64,000 bases of DNA, from assembly GCF_023072615.1 (NCBI RefSeq), contig NZ_JAKNRW010000016.1:1-64000 (forward strand), read 5' to 3'. This stretch comes from Pseudomonas violetae. Its GTDB lineage: Bacteria > Pseudomonadota > Gammaproteobacteria > Pseudomonadales > Pseudomonadaceae. Each line of letters opens with the position of its first letter. The first letter of the stretch is position 1. The position numbers were made by a program, and so were the translations under genes. This document shows positions 51,086 through 60,256 of this stretch, in pieces. The notes beneath the pieces are model-generated. The model had not been told where the DNA came from, did no database searches, and was given only the letters and a program-made list of their open reading frames with translations.

Positions 51086-53536
51086 ATGACTCAAGAACCA
51101 CTTGTTCGCGAAGCAGAGGTGGCCGCATTCCGCGATGCCGTCTTGACCAAGCTCACCTACGCGGTGGGCAAGGACCCGGATCACGCCTTCGACCACGACT
51201 GGTTCGAAGCCATTGCCCTGGCGGCGCGCGATCACATGGTCGAGCACTGGATGGATCACACCCGGCAGATCTACCGTAAAGGCCAGAAGCGCGTTTATTA
51301 CCTCTCGCTGGAATTCCTCATCGGCCGGCTGCTCTATGACAGCCTGAGCAATCTCGGCCTGCTCGATGTCGCCCGCGAAGCGCTGACCGAGCTGGGGGTC
51401 GACCTTGAGCGCATCCGTCTGCTGGAGCCTGATGCGGCGCTGGGCAACGGCGGCCTCGGGCGCCTGGCGGCGTGCTTCATGGAAAGCATGTCGACCCTCG
51501 GCATCGCCGGCCATGGCTACGGTATTCGTTACGAGCACGGCTTGTTCCGCCAAGCCATCGTCGATGGTTGGCAGCAGGAGCAGACCGAACACTGGCTGGA
51601 CTTCGGTAACCCATGGGAGTTCGAGCGCCCGGAAGTGGTTTACCCGATCGGCTTTGGTGGCAGTGTCGAGACAGTGACTGACGAGTATGGCAAGTCCAAG
51701 CAGGTCTGGACCCCGGCGGAAACCGTTCGCGCCATCGCCTACGACACTCCGGTTGTCGGCTGGCGCGGGGCGAGCGTCAACACGCTGCGGCTGTGGCGCG
51801 CCCGCGCCATGGAAGATCTACACCTGGAGCGCTTTAATGCGGGTGACCACCTGGGCGCCGTTGCCGAGGTTGCCCGGGCCGAAAGTATTTCACGAGTGCT
51901 TTACCCGGCGGACAGCACCGAAGCTGGCCAGGAACTGCGCTTGCGCCAGGAATACTTTTTCGTTGCCGCCTCCTTGCAGGATCTGCTGCGCCGCCACCGC
52001 AACATGCACACCTCGGTGTTGACCCTGGGCGACCACGCAGCGATCCAGCTCAACGATACACACCCATCGATCGCTGTAGCCGAGCTGATGCGCCAACTGG
52101 TCGACGTCTATGACGTGGCATGGGATGCCGCGTGGCAGGTCACGGTCGATACGCTCTCGTACACCAACCACACGCTGCTGCCCGAGGCGCTGGAAACCTG
52201 GCCGGTTGGCCTGATGGAGCGCATGTTGCCGCGGCACATGCAAATCATCTACCAGATCAACGCCCAGCACATCGACTCGCTGCGGGCCAAGGGTATTCAC
52301 GACTTCGACGTGCTGCGCGCGGTGTCGCTGATCGAGGAAGACAACGGTCGTCGCGTGCGTATGGGCAACCTGGCGTTCCTCGGCTCGCACAGCGTCAACG
52401 GGGTGTCCGGGTTGCACACTCAGCTGATGCGCAAAACGGTTTTTTCCGAATTGCATAAACTCTACCCGGACCGGATCAACAACAAGACCAACGGCATCAC
52501 CTTCCGCCGCTGGCTGTACCAGGCCAACTCCGAGCTGACCTCGATGCTGGTCGATGCGCTCGGTCCGGACCTGCTGGACAACGCCGAGGAGCGGTTGCTG
52601 GATCTTGAGCCCTTCGCCGAGAAGCCGGCTTTTCGCAAGGCCTTCGCCGAGCAGCGCCTGCACAGCAAGAAAGCCCTGGCCTACATCATTCACGAGCGCC
52701 TGGGTGTAGCAGTCAACCCGGCGGCGATGTTCGACGTGCAGGTCAAGCGGATCCACGAATACAAACGCCAACTGCTCAACTTGCTACACACCGTGGCGCT
52801 TTATCAGGCGATTCGCGCCGAGCCGGAAATCGACTGGGTACCTCGGGTGAAAATTTTCGCCGGCAAGGCAGCCGCCAGTTATCACCAGGCCAAGTTGATC
52901 ATCAAACTGACCAACGACATCGCCCGTGTGGTCAACAACGATCCGACTGTACGCGGTCTGCTCAAGGTGGTGTTCCTGCCCAACTACAACGTCAGCCTGG
53001 CGGAAAGCATCATTCCGGCGGCGGACTTGTCGGAGCAGATCTCCACCGCCGGCTTCGAGGCGTCGGGTACCAGCAACATGAAGTTCGGCCTGAACGGCGC
53101 GCTGACCATCGGCACCCTCGATGGCGCCAACGTTGAAATGTGCGAGCGCATCGGTGCCGAACACATGTTCATCTTCGGCTTGAGCGCCCAGCAGGTTGAA
53201 GCGCGCAAGCAGAATCACGAGTTCAATGCGACACCGGACATCGCTGCATCCCATCGACTCAACGATGTGCTGCAGGCAATTCGGGGTGGGGTGTTCTCGC
53301 CGGATGATCCATCCCGTTTTGCGGGTTTTATTGATTCGCTGATCGACTATGACCGCTTCCTGGTCTGCGCCGATTTCGACTCTTATTGGGATGCGCAGAT
53401 GCGGGTCGAAGCGCATTGGCACGATTCGAACGAATGGTGGCGCTCGGCGGTGTTGAACACCTCGCGGATGGGCTGGTTCTCTTCCGACCGGACGATTCGC
53501 GAGTACGCCACGGATATCTGGAAAGCGTTGGAGTAA
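51086..53536 (+). CDS. glgP: Glycogen/maltodextrin phosphorylase
   Basis: An 816-residue PLP enzyme releasing glucose-1-phosphate from alpha-glucans. KRVYYLSLEFLIGRLL, DAALGNGGLGRLAACFMES, GHGYGIRYEHGLF and the PLP Lys in GTSNMKFGLNGALTIGTLDG (about residue 665) are typical; length matches GlgP/MalP. No other glycogen genes are next to it. It begins a forward run that continues, after a terminator-like inverted repeat, with the DUF2339/DUF3999 pair. Confidence 0.94.
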   Translation: MTQEPLVREAEVAAFRDAVLTKLTYAVGKDPDHAFDHDWFEAIALAARDHMVEHWMDHTRQIYRKGQKRVYYLSLEFLIGRLLYDSLSNLGLLDVAREALTELGVDLERIRLLEPDAALGNGGLGRLAACFMESMSTLGIAGHGYGIRYEHGLFRQAIVDGWQQEQTEHWLDFGNPWEFERPEVVYPIGFGGSVETVTDEYGKSKQVWTPAETVRAIAYDTPVVGWRGASVNTLRLWRARAMEDLHLERFNAGDHLGAVAEVARAESISRVLYPADSTEAGQELRLRQEYFFVAASLQDLLRRHRNMHTSVLTLGDHAAIQLNDTHPSIAVAELMRQLVDVYDVAWDAAWQVTVDTLSYTNHTLLPEALETWPVGLMERMLPRHMQIIYQINAQHIDSLRAKGIHDFDVLRAVSLIEEDNGRRVRMGNLAFLGSHSVNGVSGLHTQLMRKTVFSELHKLYPDRINNKTNGITFRRWLYQANSELTSMLVDALGPDLLDNAEERLLDLEPFAEKPAFRKAFAEQRLHSKKALAYIIHERLGVAVNPAAMFDVQVKRIHEYKRQLLNLLHTVALYQAIRAEPEIDWVPRVKIFAGKAAASYHQAKLIIKLTNDIARVVNNDPTVRGLLKVVFLPNYNVSLAESIIPAADLSEQISTAGFEASGTSNMKFGLNGALTIGTLDGANVEMCERIGAEHMFIFGLSAQQVEARKQNHEFNATPDIAASHRLNDVLQAIRGGVFSPDDPSRFAGFIDSLIDYDRFLVCADFDSYWDAQMRVEAHWHDSNEWWRSAVLNTSRMGWFSSDRTIREYATDIWKALE

Positions 53537-53568
53537 GTCCCCGCCCGGCTCGATATACTGGCGGCCGG

Positions 53569-53648
53569 AAAGATCGCAGCCTTCGGCAGCTCCTGCAGGA
53601 TTGCGCATTATTGCGCTTTTGTAGGCGCTGTCGAAGGCTGCGATCTTT
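53569..53648. repeat. Long imperfect inverted repeat after glgP
   Basis: AAAGATCGCAGCCTTCGGCAG (53569-53589) and its inverted copy (53628-53648, one mismatch) form a 21-base stem around a loop that itself has a short hairpin (TTGCGCATTATTGCGC). It is a Pseudomonas intergenic repeat type and can end glgP transcription. Transcription of the next gene is probably independent. Confidence 0.7.
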
Positions 53649-53705
53649 TCATGTCGGGCTGCGCTAATCTTCCCGGATTGGCCACTGCGCTTAGGGATAT
53701 CGACC

Positions 53706-56700
53706 ATGCAATGGATTTTCATGCTCATAGGGCTGGTGCTCGGCTGGGTGCTCGACGAGTCGTTCGGCGATGCGCTGTTGGGCGCGTTGCTCGGCCTGGG
53801 TGTCGGTCAGGCCATTCGCATCAGCCGCCTGGACTCGCAAGCCGCCGCGCAACAGTTGCTGCTACAGAAGGCGCAAGTCGACCTGATGGCGCTGCAGCAA
53901 CGCCTGGCCTCGCTCGAAACCTCGGGCACCAAGGCACCGCAGGCAGCTGAGCCTGCTCCTGATTTCATTCTTGACGATATCCCTGTTGAAGCACCGGAAC
54001 TTGTCTGGGAGCTTCCACCCGAACTCGAACCAGTTACCGCCGCCTCGGAAGCCAGTCGCTCGCCGCCTGTCGATGCCTGGAGGGCCGAACCGGTCATCGG
54101 CGAACCCCTGGAACCGGCGATTCCACGCGGTCCCAATTTCATCGAACGGGCGATCGATGGCGCCCGTGCCTGGTTATTCGGCGGCAACACCGTGTTGCGA
54201 GTCGGCGTGGTGCTGTTGTTCCTCGGGCTGGCGTTCCTGCTGCGGTACGCCACTGAAGGCATGGTGGTGCCTATCGAGCTGCGGTACGCCGGGGTGGCAG
54301 CGGCTGCGTTGGGCCTGCTGGGCCTCGGTTGGTGGCTGCGCAACCGCAACAATGACTACGCGCTGATTTTGCAAGGTGCCGGGATCGGGGTGCTGTACCT
54401 CACCGTGTTCGCCGCGATGCGTCTGCATCCGCTGCTAGATCCGGCGGCAGCCCTGGGCTTGCTGGTGGCAGTCACGGTTTTTTCCGCCATCCTCGCCATC
54501 AAGCAGAATTCCCTGGGCCTGGCCGCCGCTGCGGCACTGGGCGGGTTTGCTGCGCCACTCCTGACCTCGACTGGCGCTGGGAGCCACGTTGCTCTGTTCA
54601 GCTATTTCGCGCTGCTCAATGCCGGCATCCTGGCCATCGCCTGGTTCAAGGCCTGGCGGTTACTCAACGTGATCGGCTTCGTTGGCACTTTCGGCATCGG
54701 CTTCACCTGGGGCTTGCGTTCCTATACGCCGGAACTGCTGTGGAGTACCGAGCCGTTCCTGATCCTGTTCTTCCTCATGTACCTGGCCATCGGCCTGCTG
54801 TTCGCCCGACGCAAATTGCTCGAAATGAGCGACACCCCCGAGGATGACAGTCGGGAGGCACTGCTGCGTTGGTCGGCGCGCAAGGGCGATTACGTCGACG
54901 GCTCCCTGCTGTTCGGGCCGCCGCTGGTGGGCTTTGGCCTGCAGTTCGTGCTGGTCCAACATTTGGAATTGGCCGCTGCGTTCAGTGCCCTGGCATTGGG
55001 GATGATCTACATGGTCCTGGCGCGCTGGCTGATGGGAGGCCGGGCGCTGCTGTTGGCGGAAACCTGCCTGGCACTTGGCGTGATCTTCGCCAGCCTGGCG
55101 ATTCCACTGGGGCTGGATGCTCGCTGGACGTCTGCGGCCTGGGCTATTGAGGGTGCTGGCATTCTCTGGCTTGGCCTGCGTCAGCAGCGAACGTTGGCCC
55201 GTGCCTTTGCCTTGCTCTTGCAGTTGGGTTCGGTGCTGATATTTTTCAGTGAGCTGCGGTTCGGTGACAGCAGCTTGCTCGAGGGCGCTGCGCTGGGCGC
55301 CTTGATGCTTGGCGTCGCGCTGTTGTTCAGCTTTCATCAATTGCGCACAGCCTCTGCTGCGCACACTTCGCCTTGGGAACGCCAGGGACTCCCGGTGCTG
55401 GCGTGCCTGGGCCTGATCTGCCTCTATCTGTTGGCGCCGCTGTTTTTCCTCGCCCAAGGCACTGCGATCAGTTGGGCGCTGGCTGGCCTGGCGACCTTGT
55501 TTGTTGGCCTGCACCTGCAGTCACGCAGCTTCCTGTACTCGGCATTTGCCGTGCAGTTGCTGGGTGGCGCCGCGTTTGCGTTATCGGGTGCGGGATTTTT
55601 CGCTCAGTTCGCCAGCGAGGGCCTGCGGCCACTGGCGCACGGTGGTTTCTGGACGCCGCTGGTTCTGGGCCTGGCGGCGTTCGTCGGGGCCTGGCGCCTG
55701 CAGTTCGGCAAACACGCTGCGGCGCTTGATGCGCTCAGCCTGAAGCGCTTGTCCGCCGTACTGCTGGTGTGGGGCGCGGGTTGGTGGGCGATCGCCTGGG
55801 GTATGGAAATCCTGCGTTTTGCGTCGGTGGACCTGCAGGCGCCGTTGTTGCTAGCCGTCCTGGCGGTGAGCGTCGCGGTGTGGACTGTGCTTGCTATGCG
55901 CCTGCAATGGACAGCGCTGGGGATGCTCTGTCTCTCGCTGATACCGGCTGCCGCCCTGGTTCTGCTGGGCGCTTTGCATGGGCGTTTTCACCCGGCGGCC
56001 GATTTTGGCTGGCTGGTGTGGGTCGCGGTGTTCGCCGTGCATTTCATCTCACTGCGGCGACTGGCTGCGCGGGTGCCCGAGCGCGCACTGAGCATCGCCC
56101 ATGTGCTCGGTTGCTGGCTGCTGATCGGCGTGCTGGCCCTGGAGCTGCGTTACACCTTGCTGCTGTTGTCCGAGCAATACAACGCCTGGCGCTGGCTGGG
56201 CTGGGCGATCCTGCCGAGCGTCTACCTGGTGCTGATGGCGGCACCGCGCCGTTGGCCATGGCCGGTGGCCGCCTATCCCCGCGAGTACCGGGTCTATGCG
56301 GCCGCGCCCCTGGCGTTGCTGATGCTCGGCTGGTTCTGGCTGGCGAACCTGGTCAGCGACGGTAGCGCCGACCCCTTGCCCTATGTGCCGCTGCTCAATC
56401 CGCTGGAGTTGGGCCTGTTGTTTGCGCTGTTCGGCGTATTCATCTGGGCGCGCAGTGCACTGGCGCAAATGGCGATCCGCAAGAATTACTTCGACCAGGC
56501 CGCGCAATTGATCACAGGCGTCTCGCTCTTCGCCTTCTTCACCGTGTTGGTGATGCGTACCGCTCATCATTGGGCGGGCGTGCCGTTCCAGCTGGATGCA
56601 TTGCTCGGGTCGATGCTGGTGCAGGCTGGGCTGTCGATCGTCTGGACCTTGATGGCCTTGAGCTTGATGATTGGTGGTCACCTGCGTCATCGTCGTGAGG

Positions 56701-56918
56701 TCTGGTTGATCGGCGCAGCGCTGATCGGTGTGGTGGTTGCCAAGCTGTTTTTTGTTGAGCTGAGTAACCGTGGCGGGCTGGCGCGAATTGTGTCGTTCAT
56801 CGGCGTAGGGGTGTTGCTGCTGGTGGTAGGTTATTTCGCACCGTTGCCGCCTAAGCGCGCAGAAGCTGCCGCGGAGGCAGATAAACCGGCCCCGCAAACC
56901 GAAGGAGTGTCGTCTTGA
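53706..56918 (+). CDS. DUF2339 multi-spanning membrane protein
   Basis: A 1070-residue inner-membrane protein. The N-terminus has a helix (MQWIFMLIGLVLGWVLDE), a short coiled coil (AAQQLLLQKAQVDLMALQQRL) and a Pro/Glu-rich linker to about residue 140. From GARAWLFGGNTVLRVGVVLLFLGLAFLL on there are some 25 or more hydrophobic segments to the end. DUF2339 proteins are known only as large membrane proteins of unknown function. The gene overlaps the DUF3999 gene by 4 bp; the two occur together in Pseudomonas and likely act together in the envelope. Confidence 0.85.
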   Translation: MQWIFMLIGLVLGWVLDESFGDALLGALLGLGVGQAIRISRLDSQAAAQQLLLQKAQVDLMALQQRLASLETSGTKAPQAAEPAPDFILDDIPVEAPELVWELPPELEPVTAASEASRSPPVDAWRAEPVIGEPLEPAIPRGPNFIERAIDGARAWLFGGNTVLRVGVVLLFLGLAFLLRYATEGMVVPIELRYAGVAAAALGLLGLGWWLRNRNNDYALILQGAGIGVLYLTVFAAMRLHPLLDPAAALGLLVAVTVFSAILAIKQNSLGLAAAAALGGFAAPLLTSTGAGSHVALFSYFALLNAGILAIAWFKAWRLLNVIGFVGTFGIGFTWGLRSYTPELLWSTEPFLILFFLMYLAIGLLFARRKLLEMSDTPEDDSREALLRWSARKGDYVDGSLLFGPPLVGFGLQFVLVQHLELAAAFSALALGMIYMVLARWLMGGRALLLAETCLALGVIFASLAIPLGLDARWTSAAWAIEGAGILWLGLRQQRTLARAFALLLQLGSVLIFFSELRFGDSSLLEGAALGALMLGVALLFSFHQLRTASAAHTSPWERQGLPVLACLGLICLYLLAPLFFLAQGTAISWALAGLATLFVGLHLQSRSFLYSAFAVQLLGGAAFALSGAGFFAQFASEGLRPLAHGGFWTPLVLGLAAFVGAWRLQFGKHAAALDALSLKRLSAVLLVWGAGWWAIAWGMEILRFASVDLQAPLLLAVLAVSVAVWTVLAMRLQWTALGMLCLSLIPAAALVLLGALHGRFHPAADFGWLVWVAVFAVHFISLRRLAARVPERALSIAHVLGCWLLIGVLALELRYTLLLLSEQYNAWRWLGWAILPSVYLVLMAAPRRWPWPVAAYPREYRVYAAAPLALLMLGWFWLANLVSDGSADPLPYVPLLNPLELGLLFALFGVFIWARSALAQMAIRKNYFDQAAQLITGVSLFAFFTVLVMRTAHHWAGVPFQLDALLGSMLVQAGLSIVWTLMALSLMIGGHLRHRREVWLIGAALIGVVVAKLFFVELSNRGGLARIVSFIGVGVLLLVVGYFAPLPPKRAEAAAEADKPAPQTEGVSS

Positions 56919-58288
56919 GTCAGAAGTTGAGTCTGGGCTGGTTGGGCACTGTTGCGTTAGGCGTGACGCTGTCGTGCAGCGCCCAGGAAAAACCGGCGGA
57001 GTTCAGCAGCCTGGTGCCGTTGTCGATCAGCGGCGAGGGGCCTTGGTATCGCCTTGAATTACCCTTGAACGTGCAATTGAATGCACGGCAGACCGATCTC
57101 GCCGATGTGCGGGTGTTCAATGCTGCAGGCGAGCCACAGGCCTATGCCCTGGCTCGGGAATCAGCGCCGACCAGCGAAAAGCGTGTGCTGACCGACGTGA
57201 AATGGTTTCCGCTCTACGCCTCCGCCGATTCCACTGAGCGAGCCCCGAGCGTGAAGGTGCAATCGAGCGCTAACGGCACGCTGGTGGAAGTGCAACCGTC
57301 CAGTCAACTCGAAGTGGGCGAAGAAGTGTTGCGCGGCTGGTTGCTGGATGCCAGCGGAATCAAGGCACCCCTGCAGCAGTTAGTCCTCGACTGGACCAGC
57401 GAGCGCGACGGCTTTCAGCGTTTCACCATCGAAGCCAGCGACGACTTGCAGCATTGGCAATCCTGGGGAGAAGGGCAGGTGGCTCGCCTGACCTTTGCCG
57501 ACGAACGGGTGGAGCAACATGAAGTCGGGTTGCCGGGGCAATCGGCGCGTTACTTGCGTCTGCTCTGGAGCGCCGGGCAAGCGGCGCCCATCTTGACCGC
57601 GGCGCAGCTGGAAAGCGCCAGCCGGCGCAGCCTGCCGCTGCCGCTGGTGTGGTCGCAGCCGTTGGGCGCCAGCAGCACCAAGGCCGGTGAGTACATCTGG
57701 CAGTTGCCGACGGCGCTGAACGTGGAGCGCATCCAGGTCAGCCTGGATCAGGCCAACAGCCTCGCGCCGGTGACTGTGTCCGGGCGTCGGGACAGCAGCC
57801 TGCCCTGGCAGCCGCTGAGCAGCGGTTTGCTGTACCGCCTGACCCAGAGTGGCCAGGACGTGCTGCAGAACGAATTGCAGTTGTCGGGGCAGACCGTGCA
57901 GCAGTTGAAGCTGGTCGTCGACGAGCGGGGCGGTGGTTTGGGCGCACAGGCACCAACCCTGACATTTGCCGTGCGCGCCACGCAACTGGTGTTCCTGGCG
58001 CGCGGAGCGGGGCCTTATACCCTGGCGCTGGGGAGTGCGACGGCGAAGGCGGCGAACCTGCCGTTGTCGACGCTGATCCCGGATTACAGCGCGCAACAGT
58101 TGGCGGCGCTGGGCAAGGCGGCGGTGGATGGCGGTGCGGTAGTGGCGCCGATGTCTACCGTCACCACTGCGGCCACGGCCGCCACCAACTGGAAGAAGTT
58201 CGGGTTGTGGGCGGTGTTGCTGTTGAGTGTGTTGTTTCTAGCGGCGATGGCATTCAGCCTGCTGCGCAAACCGCCAACCAACTCCTGA
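56915..58288 (+). CDS. DUF3999 membrane-anchored periplasmic protein
   Basis: A 457-residue protein with a signal peptide (LGTVALGVTLSCSA), a long periplasmic part of two beta-rich domains (WYRLELPLNVQLNARQTDLADVRVF... and EVGLPGQSARYLRLLW), and one C-terminal membrane helix (about residues 430-450, WAVLLLSVLFLAAMAFSLL). It has the layout of DUF3999 family proteins, which pair with DUF2339 genes. No catalytic motif is recognised. The start codon is TTG at 56915, overlapping the DUF2339 stop. Confidence 0.85.
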   Translation: MSQKLSLGWLGTVALGVTLSCSAQEKPAEFSSLVPLSISGEGPWYRLELPLNVQLNARQTDLADVRVFNAAGEPQAYALARESAPTSEKRVLTDVKWFPLYASADSTERAPSVKVQSSANGTLVEVQPSSQLEVGEEVLRGWLLDASGIKAPLQQLVLDWTSERDGFQRFTIEASDDLQHWQSWGEGQVARLTFADERVEQHEVGLPGQSARYLRLLWSAGQAAPILTAAQLESASRRSLPLPLVWSQPLGASSTKAGEYIWQLPTALNVERIQVSLDQANSLAPVTVSGRRDSSLPWQPLSSGLLYRLTQSGQDVLQNELQLSGQTVQQLKLVVDERGGGLGAQAPTLTFAVRATQLVFLARGAGPYTLALGSATAKAANLPLSTLIPDYSAQQLAALGKAAVDGGAVVAPMSTVTTAATAATNWKKFGLWAVLLLSVLFLAAMAFSLLRKPPTNS

Positions 58289-58310
58289 GAATGGCCGGCG
58301 CAGCACCCAT

Positions 58311-58332
58311 GTGTGAGCGGGCTTGCTCGCGA
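58311..58332. repeat. Single degenerate REP
   Basis: TGTGAGCGGGCTTGCTCGCG at 58311-58330 resembles the REP core, without a partner nearby. It lies in the gap before fbp, where I see no clear promoter. Confidence 0.5.
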
Positions 58333-58524
58333 AGACTGACTTTCTGGCAAAGAAATTATCTAAACTGCCAGCCTGTCCAAGCTCACATCCCCACCCGTTT
58401 CGAACTACGCTAAACACGGCGCATGAACTCTATTCAGCATCTCACGTCTGATAGGAGGAAATGCGCCCCGACTCGCGTTAAACTGCGCGGGTTTCCAGCC
58501 CCCCCCATTCCACCGGAGCCTTCC

Positions 58525-59535
58525 ATGTCCCGCGTTACCCTGAGTCGCTATCTGATTGAGCAGACCCGTAGCAACAATACCCCTGCCGATCTGCGTTTCC
58601 TGATTGAAGTGGTGGCGCGCGCTTGTAAAGAAATCAGCCACGCCGTGTCCAAAGGCGCCCTGGGTGGTGTTCTAGGCAGCATGGGCACTGAAAACGTCCA
58701 AGGCGAAGTGCAGAAGAAACTCGACGTGATCTCCAACGAAATCCTGCTCGAAGCCAACGAATGGGGCGGTCACTTGGCCGGCATGGCGTCCGAGGAAATG
58801 GACAATGCCTACCAGATCCCGGGCAAATACCCGAAAGGCGCCTACCTGCTGGTTTTCGACCCGCTGGACGGCTCGTCGAACATCGATATCAACGCACCGG
58901 TCGGTACTATCTTCTCGGTACTGCGTTGCCCAAGCGAATACCTGAGCCAGAACGAAGCCTTGAACGAAAAGGCCTTCCTGCAGCCAGGCACCGAGCAGGT
59001 AGCTGCCGGTTACGCTATCTACGGCCCGCAAACCATGCTGGTGTTGACCCTGGGTGATGGCGTCAAGGGCTTTACCCTGGACCGTGAAATGGGCAGCTTC
59101 GTGCTGACTCACGAAGACATCAAGATTCCGGAGTCCACCCAGGAGTTCGCAATCAATGCGTCAAACCAGCGTCACTGGGAAGCTCCGGTACAGCGCTACG
59201 TCGATGAACTGCTGGCTGGTGATGAAGGCCCGCTGAAAAAGAACTACAACATGCGTTGGGTCGCCGCGATGGTTGCTGATGTGCATCGTATCCTGACTCG
59301 TGGCGGTCTGTTCATGTACCCACGTGACAGCCGCGAGCCGTCGAAGCCGGGCAAACTGCGCTTGATGTATGAAGCCAACCCGATGTCGTTCCTGGTAGAA
59401 CAGGCCGGCGGCGCTTCCACCGATGGTCACCAGCGTATTCTCGACATTCAGCCTGAAGGCCTGCACCAGCGCGTAGCGGTTTTCCTCGGTTCGAAAGAAG
59501 AAGTCGCACGCGTCACGGCTTACCACAAGCAATAA
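58525..59535 (+). CDS. fbp: Fructose-1,6-bisphosphatase class I
   Basis: A 336-residue gluconeogenic enzyme releasing phosphate from fructose-1,6-bisphosphate. The metal-site motif is VFDPLDGSSNIDINAPVGTIFS; KLRLMYEANPMSFLVEQAGG contributes to substrate binding. The start is the ATG at 58525 (MSRVTLSRYLIEQ), with GGAG before it. The upstream frame extension is not family-like. DUF924 follows after 2 bases. Confidence 0.96.
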   Translation: MSRVTLSRYLIEQTRSNNTPADLRFLIEVVARACKEISHAVSKGALGGVLGSMGTENVQGEVQKKLDVISNEILLEANEWGGHLAGMASEEMDNAYQIPGKYPKGAYLLVFDPLDGSSNIDINAPVGTIFSVLRCPSEYLSQNEALNEKAFLQPGTEQVAAGYAIYGPQTMLVLTLGDGVKGFTLDREMGSFVLTHEDIKIPESTQEFAINASNQRHWEAPVQRYVDELLAGDEGPLKKNYNMRWVAAMVADVHRILTRGGLFMYPRDSREPSKPGKLRLMYEANPMSFLVEQAGGASTDGHQRILDIQPEGLHQRVAVFLGSKEEVARVTAYHKQ

Positions 59536-59537
59536 AC

Positions 59538-60140
59538 ATGACAGCGCCTTGGCAGTCGTTGCTCGAATGGTGGTTTGGCTCAGCCCAAGCCCCCAACGAT
59601 GTAGCGGTTGACAAGGGCAAGTTATGGTTCGGCAAGCACGACAGCCAGGACCTCGAGGCGCAGACGCGTTTCGGGGGCTGGGTCGAGCAGGCACTGGCCG
59701 GTGGATTGACTGACTGGGCGCAACGCCCCGACGGTTGGCTGGCTCTGGTGCTGTTGCTCGATCAGTTGCCACGAATGATCTATCGCGACTCTCCCCAATC
59801 TTTTTCCGGTGACCTCAGGGCCCAGGCGCTGGTAGCCCAAGGCATTGCTGCGGATTTCGATCGGCAATTGCAGCCGATTCAGCGGGTTTTCATCTACTTG
59901 GTGTTTGAGCATTGCGAGAATCTGGCGGTGCAGAATGAGGCGGTTTCGCGGTACATCGATCTGGTTAACCAACAACCGGAGGGTGATCAGGCGTTGTTTA
60001 CCGATTACCTGAATTACGCCGAAAAGCATCAGAAGGTGATTGCGCGGTTTGGGCGGTTTCCGCATCGCAATGCAGTGTTGGGAAGGGATTCGACGGCTGA
60101 AGAGTTGGCGTTTCTTTCGGGGCCTGGTTCAAGGTTCTAG
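59538..60140 (+). CDS. DUF924 family protein
   Basis: A 200-residue helical protein of the DUF924 family (TPR-like fold in known structures). WQSLLEWWFGSAQAPND, DGWLALVLLLDQLPRMIYRDSPQSFSGDLRAQAL, and VFEHCENLAVQNE with the HEDL-like motif, then FGRFPHRNAVLGR are all characteristic. Function is not known. It lies 2 bases after fbp and is co-transcribed; a REP pair follows. Confidence 0.88.
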   Translation: MTAPWQSLLEWWFGSAQAPNDVAVDKGKLWFGKHDSQDLEAQTRFGGWVEQALAGGLTDWAQRPDGWLALVLLLDQLPRMIYRDSPQSFSGDLRAQALVAQGIAADFDRQLQPIQRVFIYLVFEHCENLAVQNEAVSRYIDLVNQQPEGDQALFTDYLNYAEKHQKVIARFGRFPHRNAVLGRDSTAEELAFLSGPGSRF

Positions 60141-60163
60141 ATTTTCCTTGCGGCTGATGCCGT

Positions 60164-60239
60164 CATCGCCAGCAGGCTGGCTCCCACATTGGGTTTGTGT
60201 CGTTCACAATCCCCTGTGGGAGCCAGCCTGCTGGCGATG
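60164..60239. repeat. REP pair, perfect inverted repeat (variant core)
   Basis: CATCGCCAGCAGGCTGGCTC... at 60164-60188 is exactly inverted at 60215-60239. It lies between convergent DUF924 and the chemoreceptor gene and probably ends both transcripts. Confidence 0.85.
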
Positions 60240-60256
60240 GGGCCAGTGAAAGCAGT